NCBI RefSeq assembly: GCF_000429905.1
Contig: NZ_AUCT01000028.1
Coordinates: 29,586 to 93,585, forward strand
DNA: 64,000 nt
Direction of reading: 5' to 3'
Origin: Desulfatibacillum aliphaticivorans DSM 15576
GTDB taxonomy: Bacteria > Desulfobacterota > Desulfobacteria > Desulfobacterales > Desulfatibacillaceae
Every line of letters starts with the position of its first letter. Position 1 is the first letter of the stretch. The translations under genes and the position numbers were made by a program. Below are positions 55,523 to 63,194 of the stretch, piece by piece. The notes beneath the pieces were generated by a model. The model searched no databases. It saw only the letters and a program-made list of their open reading frames with translations, and was not told the origin of the DNA.

Positions 55523-55590
55523 GCCTCCGGCGGCAAACTTTTGAAAAAGTTTGATCAAAACTTTTTCAATGGCGCTGCGCGCAGGGGGAG
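55523..55590. repeat. Two-state hairpin element F, copy 1
   Basis: Begins GCCTCCGGCGGC and ends GCGCAGGGGG. Between them, AAACTTTT (55535-55542) pairs perfectly with AAAAGTTT (55545-55552), and the same second arm (AAAAAGTTT, 55544-55552) pairs perfectly with AAACTTTTT (55558-55566). The two hairpins share an arm and exclude each other. The second copy is at 62609. It starts 130 bp after a plus-strand stop codon, which fits a terminator or 3'-end processing role. Confidence 0.8.
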
Positions 55591-55600
55591 AATGGAAAAC

Positions 55601-56100
55601 GTAGTTGCGCGGTTTCCGCGTCTGTGCGCCGGGTTTCCCGGCAATTGAGGGCGTGGGCGTCGAAGCCGGCATCGTAGGTTGGGTAGAGCTTGCGAAACCC
55701 AACAAATAACGCCGCGAAGCGGCCTCATTATTGTCTATCGACAAGTCTCCTCGCCCTGTAGCCGCAGGGCTTGCCCTGCTTTTTTGGGGTGGCCCTGGCA
55801 GAGCAGTACCCTGCCAGGGTTGCGTTAGCAACAGTAGGTGCGACCTAAGAGGCTTCTAAAATGGTGAATGGCGGGCGGGCGAGAAGCGTAAACTAAAACC
55901 GAAGTTCGTAGGTCGAGTCACGCGAAGCTGTGAAACGGCGCTTGAAATTTTGGATATTGTTTTGCCGCATCTGAATTCAAAGCCTAAGAAGGCCATGCGC
56001 AGCGACCCGACATTTTTGTCCTCGCCATGTAGTTGCGCGGTCTCCGCGCCCGTAACCGCCGGGTTCTCCGGCAAAACATAGGGGCAGGGTTTCCCTGCCT
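55601..56100. repeat. GTAG-hairpin array C with mixed stems
   Basis: Units near 55601 (GCGCGG-TTT-CCGCG), 55628 (GCCGGG-TTT-CCCGGC), 55674 (a longer GTAGGTTGGGT...ACCCAAC hairpin), 55758 (GCAGGG-CTTG-CCCTGC leading the core), 55908 (GTAGGTCGAG), 56029 (GCGCGG-TCT-CCGCGC), 56052 (GCCGGG-TTCT-CCGGC) and 56080 (GGCAGGG-TTT-CCCTGCC). Five different stems occupy the same architecture, so this array shows the widest compensatory variation. The 55674 unit resembles a GTAGGTTGGGT-type intergenic repeat known from many bacteria. Confidence 0.8.
55764..55893. repeat. Core repeat element, copy C (covarying stem)
   Basis: Same layout as copy A, but the main stem is CCCTGGCAG (55793-55801) / CTGCCAGGG (55811-55819) instead of CCAGACAAC / GTTGTCTGG: most positions differ yet all nine pairs are kept. 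GTTGC-GTTA-GCAAC and AGGT-GCG-ACCT follow, then GGCGGGCGGGCGAGAAGCG and GTAAAC. Confidence 0.83.
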
Positions 56101-56123
56101 AAAATTTTAAAACCAGGAACACC

Positions 56124-56810
56124 ATGGATAAAGACCCAAAAACCGTCCAGGAAATGTTCGGCAGGATCGCCGGACGCTACGACCTTATGAACACCCTCAT
56201 GACCATGGGACGGGATCAGTCCTGGCGCCGGTTCGTCTTACAGACCGCTGCGCCGCCCAAGGGCGGAAGCCTGTTGGACGTGGCTTGCGGCACGGGCCCC
56301 ATGGCCTTGATGGCGACGACCATGTTTCCCAGCGTTTCCGTGACTGCCGTGGATTTTACGGAAAACATGGTGCGCACAGCCCTTTCCCGGCCGGGAAGGC
56401 AAAAGGTTTCCTGGGGAATCGCCGACGGCCTGGCCTTGCCCTTTGGGGATGACAGCTTTGACGCCGTGACTTCGGGATATTTGATCCGCAATGTGCCCGA
56501 CCCGTTAAAGGCTTTTCAGGAGCAGGCCAGGGTGGTCAAGCCCGGAGGAAGGGTGGTTTGCCTGGACACCTGCCCGCCGCCGGACGGTCCTTTAAAGCCT
56601 GCGATCATGGTGCACATGAAGCATGTGATTCCCTTTTTAGGGCAGATCGTGGCTAAAAACCGGAGCGCTTACGAATATCTACCGGACACCACGGCCAATT
56701 TCATGAATCCCCAGCAGCTGACGGATCTCATGAAGCAGGCCGGACTTAAAAACATCGGCTTCCGCCAATTCATGTTCAACACCCAAACCGTGGCCTGGGG
56801 GGAAAAGTAA
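56124..56810 (+). CDS. Menaquinone/ubiquinone C-methyltransferase, MenG/UbiE family
   Basis: 228 residues. SAM-dependent class I methyltransferase with the UbiE-type start MFGRIAGRYDLMNTLMTMG, motif I LLDVACGTGPMAL, and RNVPDPLKAFQEQARVVKPGGRV. The family methylates demethylmenaquinone to menaquinone; menA upstream supports that reading. The C-terminal NTQTVAWGEK is typical. Menaquinone is the usual quinone of sulfate-reducing anaerobes. The repeat-filled gap separates it from menA/CPBP, so cotranscription is uncertain. Confidence 0.9.
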   Translation: MDKDPKTVQEMFGRIAGRYDLMNTLMTMGRDQSWRRFVLQTAAPPKGGSLLDVACGTGPMALMATTMFPSVSVTAVDFTENMVRTALSRPGRQKVSWGIADGLALPFGDDSFDAVTSGYLIRNVPDPLKAFQEQARVVKPGGRVVCLDTCPPPDGPLKPAIMVHMKHVIPFLGQIVAKNRSAYEYLPDTTANFMNPQQLTDLMKQAGLKNIGFRQFMFNTQTVAWGEK

Positions 56811-56982
56811 TCAATCTTCTGTCTAAACGACAGTTGCAGGAGGGGCGCTCAAGCAAACAAAGTCCTGTCCCTCCATGCCCGAACCTGATAAAATCCTCCC
56901 ATCATTTTGCTGGAATAAAAGCATAAAAAAGCAGCGGCAATGCGCCGCCTAATATCGGAATTCGAAAGAAAAGGAGAAATCC

Positions 56983-57996
56983 ATGGTGAAGCGTTTTATT
57001 GCTGTGTTTGTCGTTTTGGCCCTGGCGGTTTTGTGCATGCCGTCCTCCTCCTTTGCGGTGTTTGAGGAGTTGGTCAAGCATCCGGCGAGATCCCCAAAGC
57101 CCTATAAGCAATACGCCAGCAAGGCTCCTTATGATCGCGTGGCTCCTGCGCCGGACGTTCTGGTGGATTATCTGAGGCTGGACAACAAGCTGAATGGATA
57201 CCCCGAGGTTCCCAAGGCGGCCTCGGCGGACAAGACCTTTCTCAAGGACGTCAAGGACGCGGTCCGGGAACTTCCCGCGCCGGTCCAGGCTCAGTTGAGC
57301 AAGCATTTGGCCGGGATTTTTCTGGTCAGGGAGTTGGGCACCACCAGCCTGACCGAGGTTTTGACCGTTCCGGCCAACGAGCAAAAGGGCTTTATCGTCC
57401 TGGACGTGGATTTTATCAGTAAGCCGGTCAACGAATGGGCCAGCCTGAGAGCTAACAGCCCCTTTGCGCCGGACGGCAGGGCGGAAATCAAGGCCGTGTT
57501 GGAAGAGCCGGAGAACGACAACCGCAAGGCGGCCATCCAGTACATCCTGATTCATCAGATCGGGCATTTGGTGGGGGCGGCCATCGGCGCCTTCCCAAGC
57601 TGGAATAAGGACGAACCAGCGGAAAATTTTGCATTTTCCAAGATTTCCTGGAAAACCGTGAACGGAAAAACCGTAAGCAAGTTTGACGCCGAATTCACCA
57701 TGCGGCCGAAAATCAAGTTTTACTCCCTGGCCGACAGTTCCATACCCGCGGTAAAAATTCCCGAATGCTACGCGCAGCTCAGGCAGACGGATTTCGCCGA
57801 CCTGTACTCCTCCCGCAATGTGTGGAGCGATTTTGCAGGCGCTTATTCCGTGTACGTGCACACGGTTTTGCAGAAAAAGCCTTGGGTCATGGAGATCTAT
57901 ACGGACGGGGTCAAGACCGACTCCTTTTCCTCTCCCTTGTTCAGCGAGCGGGGTATGGCCAAAGTGCAATTCCTGGAAAGCCTGTTCAAACAATAG
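56983..57996 (+). CDS. Secreted protein with an HQxxH motif, function unknown
   Basis: 337 residues with a signal peptide (VKRFIAVFVVLALAVL, cleavage near SFA-VFE). The segment ILIHQIGHLVGAA has the shape of a zincin active-site helix (HExxH), but the catalytic Glu is Gln: H191-Q192-I193-G194-H195. Codons read CAT CAG ATC GGG CAT, so the change is in the DNA. Later residues WSDFAGAYSVYVHTVL resemble the downstream part of some zincins, where a third ligand would lie. It may be an inactive or non-classical metalloprotein. AAAAGGAGAAATCC precedes the ATG. It is monocistronic. Confidence 0.75.
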   Translation: MVKRFIAVFVVLALAVLCMPSSSFAVFEELVKHPARSPKPYKQYASKAPYDRVAPAPDVLVDYLRLDNKLNGYPEVPKAASADKTFLKDVKDAVRELPAPVQAQLSKHLAGIFLVRELGTTSLTEVLTVPANEQKGFIVLDVDFISKPVNEWASLRANSPFAPDGRAEIKAVLEEPENDNRKAAIQYILIHQIGHLVGAAIGAFPSWNKDEPAENFAFSKISWKTVNGKTVSKFDAEFTMRPKIKFYSLADSSIPAVKIPECYAQLRQTDFADLYSSRNVWSDFAGAYSVYVHTVLQKKPWVMEIYTDGVKTDSFSSPLFSERGMAKVQFLESLFKQ

Positions 57997-58084
57997 AAAC
58001 AATAACGGGGCTTAGAAGTAATGTTTTAAGATCAAGCAATCACGTCTGAACCTACGATCCATCTATATACCAGAGTCCGAGAGT

Positions 58085-58266
58085 CATGGTCCCTTCCCCC
58101 CTGGCGGGGGAAGGACAGGATGGGGGCGTAGTCGCGCGGTCCCCGCGCCATAGCAGTTACGAGGTCTCCTCGCCGTAGTCGCGTGGTCCCCGCGCCGTAG
58201 TAGCGAGGTTTCCTCGCCGTAAGAAAGTCACCCCCACCCCAACCCTCCCCCGTCAAGGAGGAGGGA
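58085..58266. repeat. GTAG-hairpin array D nested in a second GC-rich repeat
   Basis: Four units near 58128, 58151 (TAGCAG head), 58175 and 58197, with stems GCGCGG/CCGCGC, ACGAGG/CCTCG, GCGTGG/CCGCGC and GCGAGG/CCTCGC. The array is bordered by a hairpin CCTTCCCCC-CTGG-CGGGGGAAGG on the left and by CACCCCCACCCC plus a CCCTCC...GGAGGAGGG hairpin on the right, which look like the halves of one longer repeat split by the units. There is no core element here. Confidence 0.72.
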
Positions 58267-58360
58267 GTTTTTGGGGGAGCGCCTTTGGCGTTTAGTTTTT
58301 CATCGCATGCAACAATCTATTGAATATGCAATAAAAATTTGATTTCTGAAAGCTGAACGG

Positions 58361-58397
58361 CAAACAAAAGCGGGACTGGAAAAACCAGCCCCGCTTT
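58361..58397 (-). terminator. Rho-independent terminator after the glutamine amidotransferase gene
   Basis: Stem AAAGCGGG-A-CTGG / CCAG-C-CCCGCTTT with one mismatch and a loop of five A, followed on the minus strand by TTTTGTTTG. It lies 23 bp after the stop codon. Confidence 0.83.
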
Positions 58398-58419
58398 GCA
58401 TCTCTTCTTTTTTGTCCTA

Positions 58420-59139
58420 TCAGATCTCGCCGGCGGCAATCTTCACGAATCGCTTGAGCAGGCCATGGGACGGGTCTGTCTCGCAGGTCTGGGCGTGGAG
58501 GGCGGAGATGTCTTCGCCTTGCTTTTTTAAAGCCTCGGCCTGAAAATCGATGTACTCGTCCATATGCTCGGCGGAGAATTCGGGGTGGAATTGCACGCCC
58601 CAGGCCCGCTCCCCAACCCGAATGGCGTGGTGAGGCTCAAAATCATTATACGCCAAAAGCACGGCGCCTTCGGGCAGTTCCAGAACCGCCTGGGTGTGGG
58701 TGGCGTGGCCGAAATACTTCGGCGGCATGTTCCGGAACAACAGGTCGGACGCCGCCTCGGCGGTTCCAAATATCTCTTTTGTTCCCACTTCCTTGCCCTT
58801 GGGATTGTTCCCGGCCTTGCCGCCCGCCGCCCGCCCCAATAGCTGATGCCCGAAGCATACACCCAAAAACGGAACGTTTTCTTCAATAATCCGCCGGATA
58901 TAGGCTTCGGTGCGCAAAATCCACGGGTCGGGGTCCGTGACCATGGAATGGGAGCCGGTCATGATCGCGCCTGAAAAGGCTCCCATCTCGGGCAGGGGGA
59001 CGTCTTCCCGGAAATCCACGATCATAACCTGATCCTGGGAAAGGCCGGCGTAATGCATGGTCCAGTCTTCGAAGTCTCCGAATTTTTTCCGGGTTTCGGG
59101 AAAGGTGCCGCCGGCCTTGATAATCAATATGGGTAACAT
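58420..59139 (-). CDS. Class I glutamine amidotransferase (GMP synthase-like, stand-alone)
   Basis: 239 residues. Class I GATase fold with the nucleophile elbow FLGVCFGHQLLG, the Cys-activating His-Glu in VQFHPEFS and the oxyanion motif TGSHSMV. It releases ammonia from glutamine or, in the peptidase-like members, cleaves gamma-glutamyl amides. Stand-alone members annotated as GMP synthase-like are common and are not the guaA enzyme, which is longer. No synthase partner lies adjacent, so the acceptor is unknown. It ends at a good terminator. Confidence 0.9.
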   Translation of the reverse strand: MLPILIIKAGGTFPETRKKFGDFEDWTMHYAGLSQDQVMIVDFREDVPLPEMGAFSGAIMTGSHSMVTDPDPWILRTEAYIRRIIEENVPFLGVCFGHQLLGRAAGGKAGNNPKGKEVGTKEIFGTAEAASDLLFRNMPPKYFGHATHTQAVLELPEGAVLLAYNDFEPHHAIRVGERAWGVQFHPEFSAEHMDEYIDFQAEALKKQGEDISALHAQTCETDPSHGLLKRFVKIAAGEI

Positions 59140-59245
59140 TCTATAACTTCCTGACTATGCGCCTAAAGCAAGCGCTTTGGCGCGGCTGACTCCACCCTGT
59201 CTCCCCGATTGACTTCCTTGTCCGACAATCCGGACGGAATTGCAA

Positions 59246-60214
59246 CTATTCTTCCTTCACGGCAGCGACGAAAGCGGGCAAAAAGTCCATGGCGTCCTCC
59301 ACAATGCAGTAGTCCGAAATGGAGAAAATCGGCGCATGGGGGTCAGTGTTGATGGAAACCACAAATTGGGATCCGCTCATGCCCACTACATGCTGAAAGG
59401 CCCCGGACACGCCGCATCCCATGTAAAACTTGGGCGCCACGGTCTGGCCGGTCACGCCGATCTGGGCTTTGTAAGGCAGCCAGCCCATGTCGCAGGCGAT
59501 GCGCGAGCCCGCCACGGCCGACCGGGAGAACAAGGCTGCGGCCTCTTCCACCAACTCGATGTTTTCCTCCGAGCCCATGCCGCGCCCGGCGCAAATCACC
59601 ACCTGAGCCTGAGCCAGCCCCAGGTCCGCGCCCTCGGTCTCCTCCGCGCCCACGTACAAAGTCCCTTCCGGGGCTTTGTCGTAATCCCTGAGGGTTACCT
59701 CGCCCAGAGCCGCCGCCTTTTCCGCCTGGCCGAAGCTGCCGGGCAGCGCCCCGACCACCACTTTGTCGGCTATGGGCTTGATTTTCTGGGAGAATTTTCC
59801 GTTAAAAACCGGACGGATAAACGCGTCTTCCTCCGGCTTGAACTCCATGGCGCCCGATATAAACGAAGCGCCCCATTTGGCGGCCAGGGCAGGGCCCAGG
59901 TCCATGCCAAGGGATGTGTGAGGCAGTACGATATATGCGAAATCGTCTGTTTCTGCGGCATTCAACACCGCGTTCCGAAACGCCTCGCCGGTGTAATGCT
60001 CCAGGGATTTGCCTGAAAATCCAAGAACCTGCACCCCGAATTCCGCAAGCTGGGCCGCAGCGGCCCCGGCGTCTTTCGCCAGGACGACAGCCTGCACGTT
60101 TTCCAATGATCCCGAAAGGATGCGGGCGCATTCCACGCATTCCAGGGTTGCGGGGGTTATCTGGCCTTCCTTGTGCTCCGCGACCACAAGGGCTTTTTTG
60201 ACGTCCGAACTCAT
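59246..60214 (-). CDS. etfA: Electron transfer flavoprotein alpha subunit
   Basis: 322 residues. The C-terminal FAD-binding domain is clear: AGRGMGSEENIELVEE, RIACDMGWLPYKAQIGVTGQTVAPKFYMGCGVSGAFQH and VSINTDPHAPIF. ETF takes electrons from acyl-CoA dehydrogenases and passes them to the quinone pool or to other carriers. The ATG overlaps the etfB stop (ATGA). No acyl-CoA dehydrogenase or ETF-quinone oxidoreductase gene is visible adjacent, so its donor is elsewhere; the thiolase/ligase locus suggests beta-oxidation. Confidence 0.96.
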   Translation of the reverse strand: MSSDVKKALVVAEHKEGQITPATLECVECARILSGSLENVQAVVLAKDAGAAAAQLAEFGVQVLGFSGKSLEHYTGEAFRNAVLNAAETDDFAYIVLPHTSLGMDLGPALAAKWGASFISGAMEFKPEEDAFIRPVFNGKFSQKIKPIADKVVVGALPGSFGQAEKAAALGEVTLRDYDKAPEGTLYVGAEETEGADLGLAQAQVVICAGRGMGSEENIELVEEAAALFSRSAVAGSRIACDMGWLPYKAQIGVTGQTVAPKFYMGCGVSGAFQHVVGMSGSQFVVSINTDPHAPIFSISDYCIVEDAMDFLPAFVAAVKEE

Positions 60215-60981
60215 AACAGGGCCCTCTCTTTCAGGATGGAAACCAATTGCCGGGCTTTTTCCGCGGTGGAGCCTTCCAGGAACACTCCCTGGCCTTTTTG
60301 CTTGGGAGGCGCTGCGCCCAGGATTTGGTCAACTGGTCTACTGGGTGACTGGCCTGACGGTCCGACCACTTCCAGTTCCTGCTTGTTGGCCCGCATCATA
60401 TTGCTCAGGCTGGGATACCGGGGCTGGCGGGTTCCGCTCTGGATGGTGACCAGGGCGGGCAAGGTCAGTTGGATGGTTTCCTGAACGCCTCCCTCTCCCT
60501 CACGCAGAACGTCCACGGCGTTTTTATCCGTGGGCTTTTCCAATGATATGGCGGACGTAACCCACGGCAGGTCCAGGATGCCAGCGATCATCGGCCCAAC
60601 GGCGCCGGCCATCTCGTCTTCGGACATGACCCCGCACATAATCAGGTCGTAGTTTTTATCTTTAACGGCTGAGGCAATCAGGGACGCGGTTTCAAACGAA
60701 GTAAGCGCCCGGTCTTCGTCCACCGGGATGAATATCCCGTTGGAGGCGCCCATGGCCAAGGCCCGGCGCAGGGAGGCCTCGGCCTCCTCCGGCCCCACCG
60801 TGACGGCTTCCACCTCTACACCGTCCATGGATTCTTTCAGGCGCATGGCTTCTTCCATGGCGTATTCGTCCAGGCGGTTCATAACGTACGAATCCCTCTT
60901 GGGCGTGACCCGGCCGCCCGGAGTCAACTCCAGGTCCACCTCGGGATCCGGGACCTGTTTCACGCAAACCAGAATCTTCAT
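60211..60981 (-). CDS. etfB: Electron transfer flavoprotein beta subunit
   Basis: 256 residues, standard length. MKILVCVKQVPDPE at the start, VMNRLDEYAMEEAMRLKE, and the signature region DLPWVTSAISLEKP...LPALVTIQSGTRQPRYPSLSNMMRA (shown in parts) match EtfB. It binds AMP and forms the heterodimer with EtfA. AAGGAG precedes the ATG. The MRANKQELEVV end of the recognition region fits a group 1-type ETF more than the bifurcating kind, though I would not insist on it. Confidence 0.95.
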   Translation of the reverse strand: MKILVCVKQVPDPEVDLELTPGGRVTPKRDSYVMNRLDEYAMEEAMRLKESMDGVEVEAVTVGPEEAEASLRRALAMGASNGIFIPVDEDRALTSFETASLIASAVKDKNYDLIMCGVMSEDEMAGAVGPMIAGILDLPWVTSAISLEKPTDKNAVDVLREGEGGVQETIQLTLPALVTIQSGTRQPRYPSLSNMMRANKQELEVVGPSGQSPSRPVDQILGAAPPKQKGQGVFLEGSTAEKARQLVSILKERALL

Positions 60982-61156
60982 TGCAACTCCTTGTGTTGAA
61001 CCAAAAAATTATCGGTTAAGGATTTGACCCTGTTTCCCAAACCGTTGTATACCAGGGACAAGCCCGGTAATCATAGCAAACGCGAATTGGTTTCAGCAAG
61101 TTTTCCAACGGCATTTTTCAGACATAGCCCGAATCTTCAGGCCGGGAGCCTAAGTT

Positions 61157-62509
61157 ATGAACGGTATTCTTCAAAAGCTCGTCCATCAGCCTTACCGCTT
61201 TTTCAAACAAGACCTCTGGGAGATCAAAACCCGGAACCAGCCCCGGTACAAGGCCATGGGAGTCCGGTTTTTGCGGGTGCCGGCCCTGGCCGTGAACGAC
61301 TTCTTGCGGGACAATTGCTGGATGCGCGCCTCGGCCCTAACCTATTATTCGCTTTTGGGCATTGTGCCGCTGCTGGCCATGATCATGGGCATCGCCCGGG
61401 GCATGGGCTTCGAGGCCCGGATCGAAGAACTGCTCCTGCATGAATTCGGCGCGCAGGAACTAGTGTTGACAAAGGTCCTGGAGTTCGCCAAGGCCATGCT
61501 TTCCAACACCAGGGGAGGGGTGGTCAACGGCCTGTGGATGCTGCTATTGCTGTGGACCGTCATTCGCTTGTTCGGAAACATCGAGATCGCCTTCAACCAG
61601 ATCTGGGGATTCGCCAAGGGCCGGAGCCAGGCCCGCAAGGTTATCGACTACCTGGCCGTGGCCCTGCTTATGCCCGTGCTATGGCTACCCGCCAGCAGCG
61701 CCCAGGTGCTCATTGCCAGCCAGATAGAAGCCTACACCCAATGGGCCTTTTTGCAGAACGTGGGCGATATCATCCAGTTTACGCTTCTGTTTTTCCTGCC
61801 CTTCGCTATGATCTGGGTCTTGTTCTCCTGCCTGTATATATTCATGCCAAACGGCTCGGTCAGTTGGACCTCGGGCATCGTGGCCGGCATTGTGGCGGGC
61901 AGCGCATTCCAGCTTTTTCAACGGTTTTATATCGAATTCCAGGTGGGCGTGGCCAGAAACAACGCCATCTACGGCAGCTTCGCGGCCCTGCCCCTATTCC
62001 TTATTTGGCTGTATATGTCGTGGGTGATCGTCCTGTTCGGAGCGGAAATCGCCTTTGCGCACCAGCACTCCCGGGATAACGATTTTTCTCCAACCCTTCG
62101 AAAAACCAGCTTTTTCCTGAAAAAATACGCGGCATTGCAAATTATGGAGCTGATCGTCCATGGCTTCACGGCCGGAGACGGTCAACACACCGAAGACCAA
62201 ATATCCTACATCCTGGACCTGCCAAGAAGCCTCACCGCCGAGGTCCTGGACATGCTCCAACAAGCAGGGCTCGTAGTCCCCGTTAAATCATCCAACAAAC
62301 ACCCCGCATACCTCCCAGGCATGGACCCGGACGCCCTCACAACCCAACTCGTCCTGGAACGCCTGGAACAAGTGGGAACCTCCAGCTTTAACCAAACCGA
62401 AAACCCCATCGCAGACAATGCAAGAGACGCCCTGGACCACTTCAGCATAGCCATGAAACAATCCCCTGCCAATAAACCCTTTAAAGCGCTAAACAAAGAA
62501 GAAGATTGA
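61157..62509 (+). CDS. YihY/BrkB family membrane protein with C-terminal winged-helix-like extension
   Basis: 450 residues. The YihY/BrkB domain (about 45-310) has six helices and the family blocks ASALTYYSLLGIVPLLAMIMG, VNGLWMLLLLWTVIRLFGNIE and the terminal AIYGSFAALPLFLIWLYMSWVIVLFGAEIAFA. The extension (about 320-450) has helices compatible with a winged-helix domain (ISYILDLPRSLTAEVLDMLQQAGLVV) and occurs in a subset of this family. It was once called ribonuclease BN, incorrectly. The transported molecule is not known; relatives may act in lipid or small-molecule export. The ATG follows GGGAG. It ends 100 bp before element F copy 2. Confidence 0.9.
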   Translation: MNGILQKLVHQPYRFFKQDLWEIKTRNQPRYKAMGVRFLRVPALAVNDFLRDNCWMRASALTYYSLLGIVPLLAMIMGIARGMGFEARIEELLLHEFGAQELVLTKVLEFAKAMLSNTRGGVVNGLWMLLLLWTVIRLFGNIEIAFNQIWGFAKGRSQARKVIDYLAVALLMPVLWLPASSAQVLIASQIEAYTQWAFLQNVGDIIQFTLLFFLPFAMIWVLFSCLYIFMPNGSVSWTSGIVAGIVAGSAFQLFQRFYIEFQVGVARNNAIYGSFAALPLFLIWLYMSWVIVLFGAEIAFAHQHSRDNDFSPTLRKTSFFLKKYAALQIMELIVHGFTAGDGQHTEDQISYILDLPRSLTAEVLDMLQQAGLVVPVKSSNKHPAYLPGMDPDALTTQLVLERLEQVGTSSFNQTENPIADNARDALDHFSIAMKQSPANKPFKALNKEED

Positions 62510-62608
62510 AATATGCGCAAAAGAGAATAGATAAAAAAAGAAAAGATTAAAGGATTTTTTGCCTCCGGCGAAAAGCGATAAAAGCCGGAAAGAGCAAATG
62601 AGTTTCTT

Positions 62609-62676
62609 GCCTCCGGCGGCAAACTTTTGAAAAAGTTTGATCAAAACTTTTTAAAATGGCGCTCCGCGCAGGGGGA
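62609..62676. repeat. Two-state hairpin element F, copy 2
   Basis: Almost identical to copy 1: GCCTCCGGCGGC, the AAACTTTT/AAAAGTTT hairpin, the alternative AAAAAGTTT/AAACTTTTT hairpin, then GCTCCGCGCAGGGGG. It also lies about 100 bp after a plus-strand stop, followed by GTAG units and the core element in the same order as in the gap upstream of menG. Confidence 0.8.
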
Positions 62677-62813
62677 TGGATAATCGTAGGGGCGCCGCCT
62701 GCCGCGCATTGTAGTTGCGGGGTCTCCCCGCCCCGTAGCCGTGCGGTCCCCGCGCATTGTAGTAGTGCGATTTCCCCGCCCCGTAGTTGCGAGGTCTCCT
62801 CGCATTTGCATCC

Positions 62814-62944
62814 CCAGGGCTTGCCCTGCATCTTTTGGGTGGCCCGGACAACGCAGTTTGTTGTCTGGGTTGCGTTAGCAACAAAAGGTGCGGCCGAAAA
62901 GGCTTCCTGAAATCATTGAAGGCGGGCGGACGAAAAGCGTAAAC
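62814..62944. repeat. Core repeat element, copy E1
   Basis: GCAGGG-type lead hairpin (CCAGGGCTTGCCCTGC), main stem CCGGACAAC / GTTGTCTGG, GTTGC-GTTA-GCAAC, and the tail GGCGGGCGGACGAAAAGCG then GTAAAC. Confidence 0.83.
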
Positions 62945-63063
62945 AGAAATCGGTTTTCACCGTGGTAGCGCGGTTTCCGCGCCCGTAGTCGCGAGGTCCC
63001 CTCGCATTGTAGTAGCGCGATTTCCCCGCCCCATAGTCGCAAGGTCTCCTCGCATTTGCATCC

Positions 63064-63194
63064 CCAGGGCTTGCCCTGCATCTTTTGGGTGGCCCAGACA
63101 ACGCAGTTTGTTGTCTGGGTTGCGTTAGCAACAAAAGGTGCGGCTGAAAAGGCTTCTTAAGATCATTGAAGGCGGGCGGACGAAAAGCGTAAAC
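63064..63194. repeat. Core repeat element, copy E2
   Basis: The tandem duplicate of copy E1, with the main stem restored to full pairing (CCAGACAAC / GTTGTCTGG) and only a few other differences, such as AAGGTGCGGCT in place of AAGGTGCGGCC. Confidence 0.83.

Larger units (their letters stand above)
55393..56123. other. Intergenic gap with hairpin element F and array C, upstream of menG
   Basis: About 730 bp separating the CPBP gene from menG. Contents, left to right: an A-rich leader with a first GCCTCCGGCGG block (55491-55501), element F, array C with the core element, and about 20 bp before the menG start, which contains a plain AGGAAC ribosome-binding site. No gene seen. Confidence 0.78.
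57997..58419. other. Intergenic gap with array D
   Basis: About 420 bp between convergent genes. It holds array D, about 90 bp of AT-rich sequence with no signal that I can see, and the glutamine amidotransferase terminator. No gene. Confidence 0.75.
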
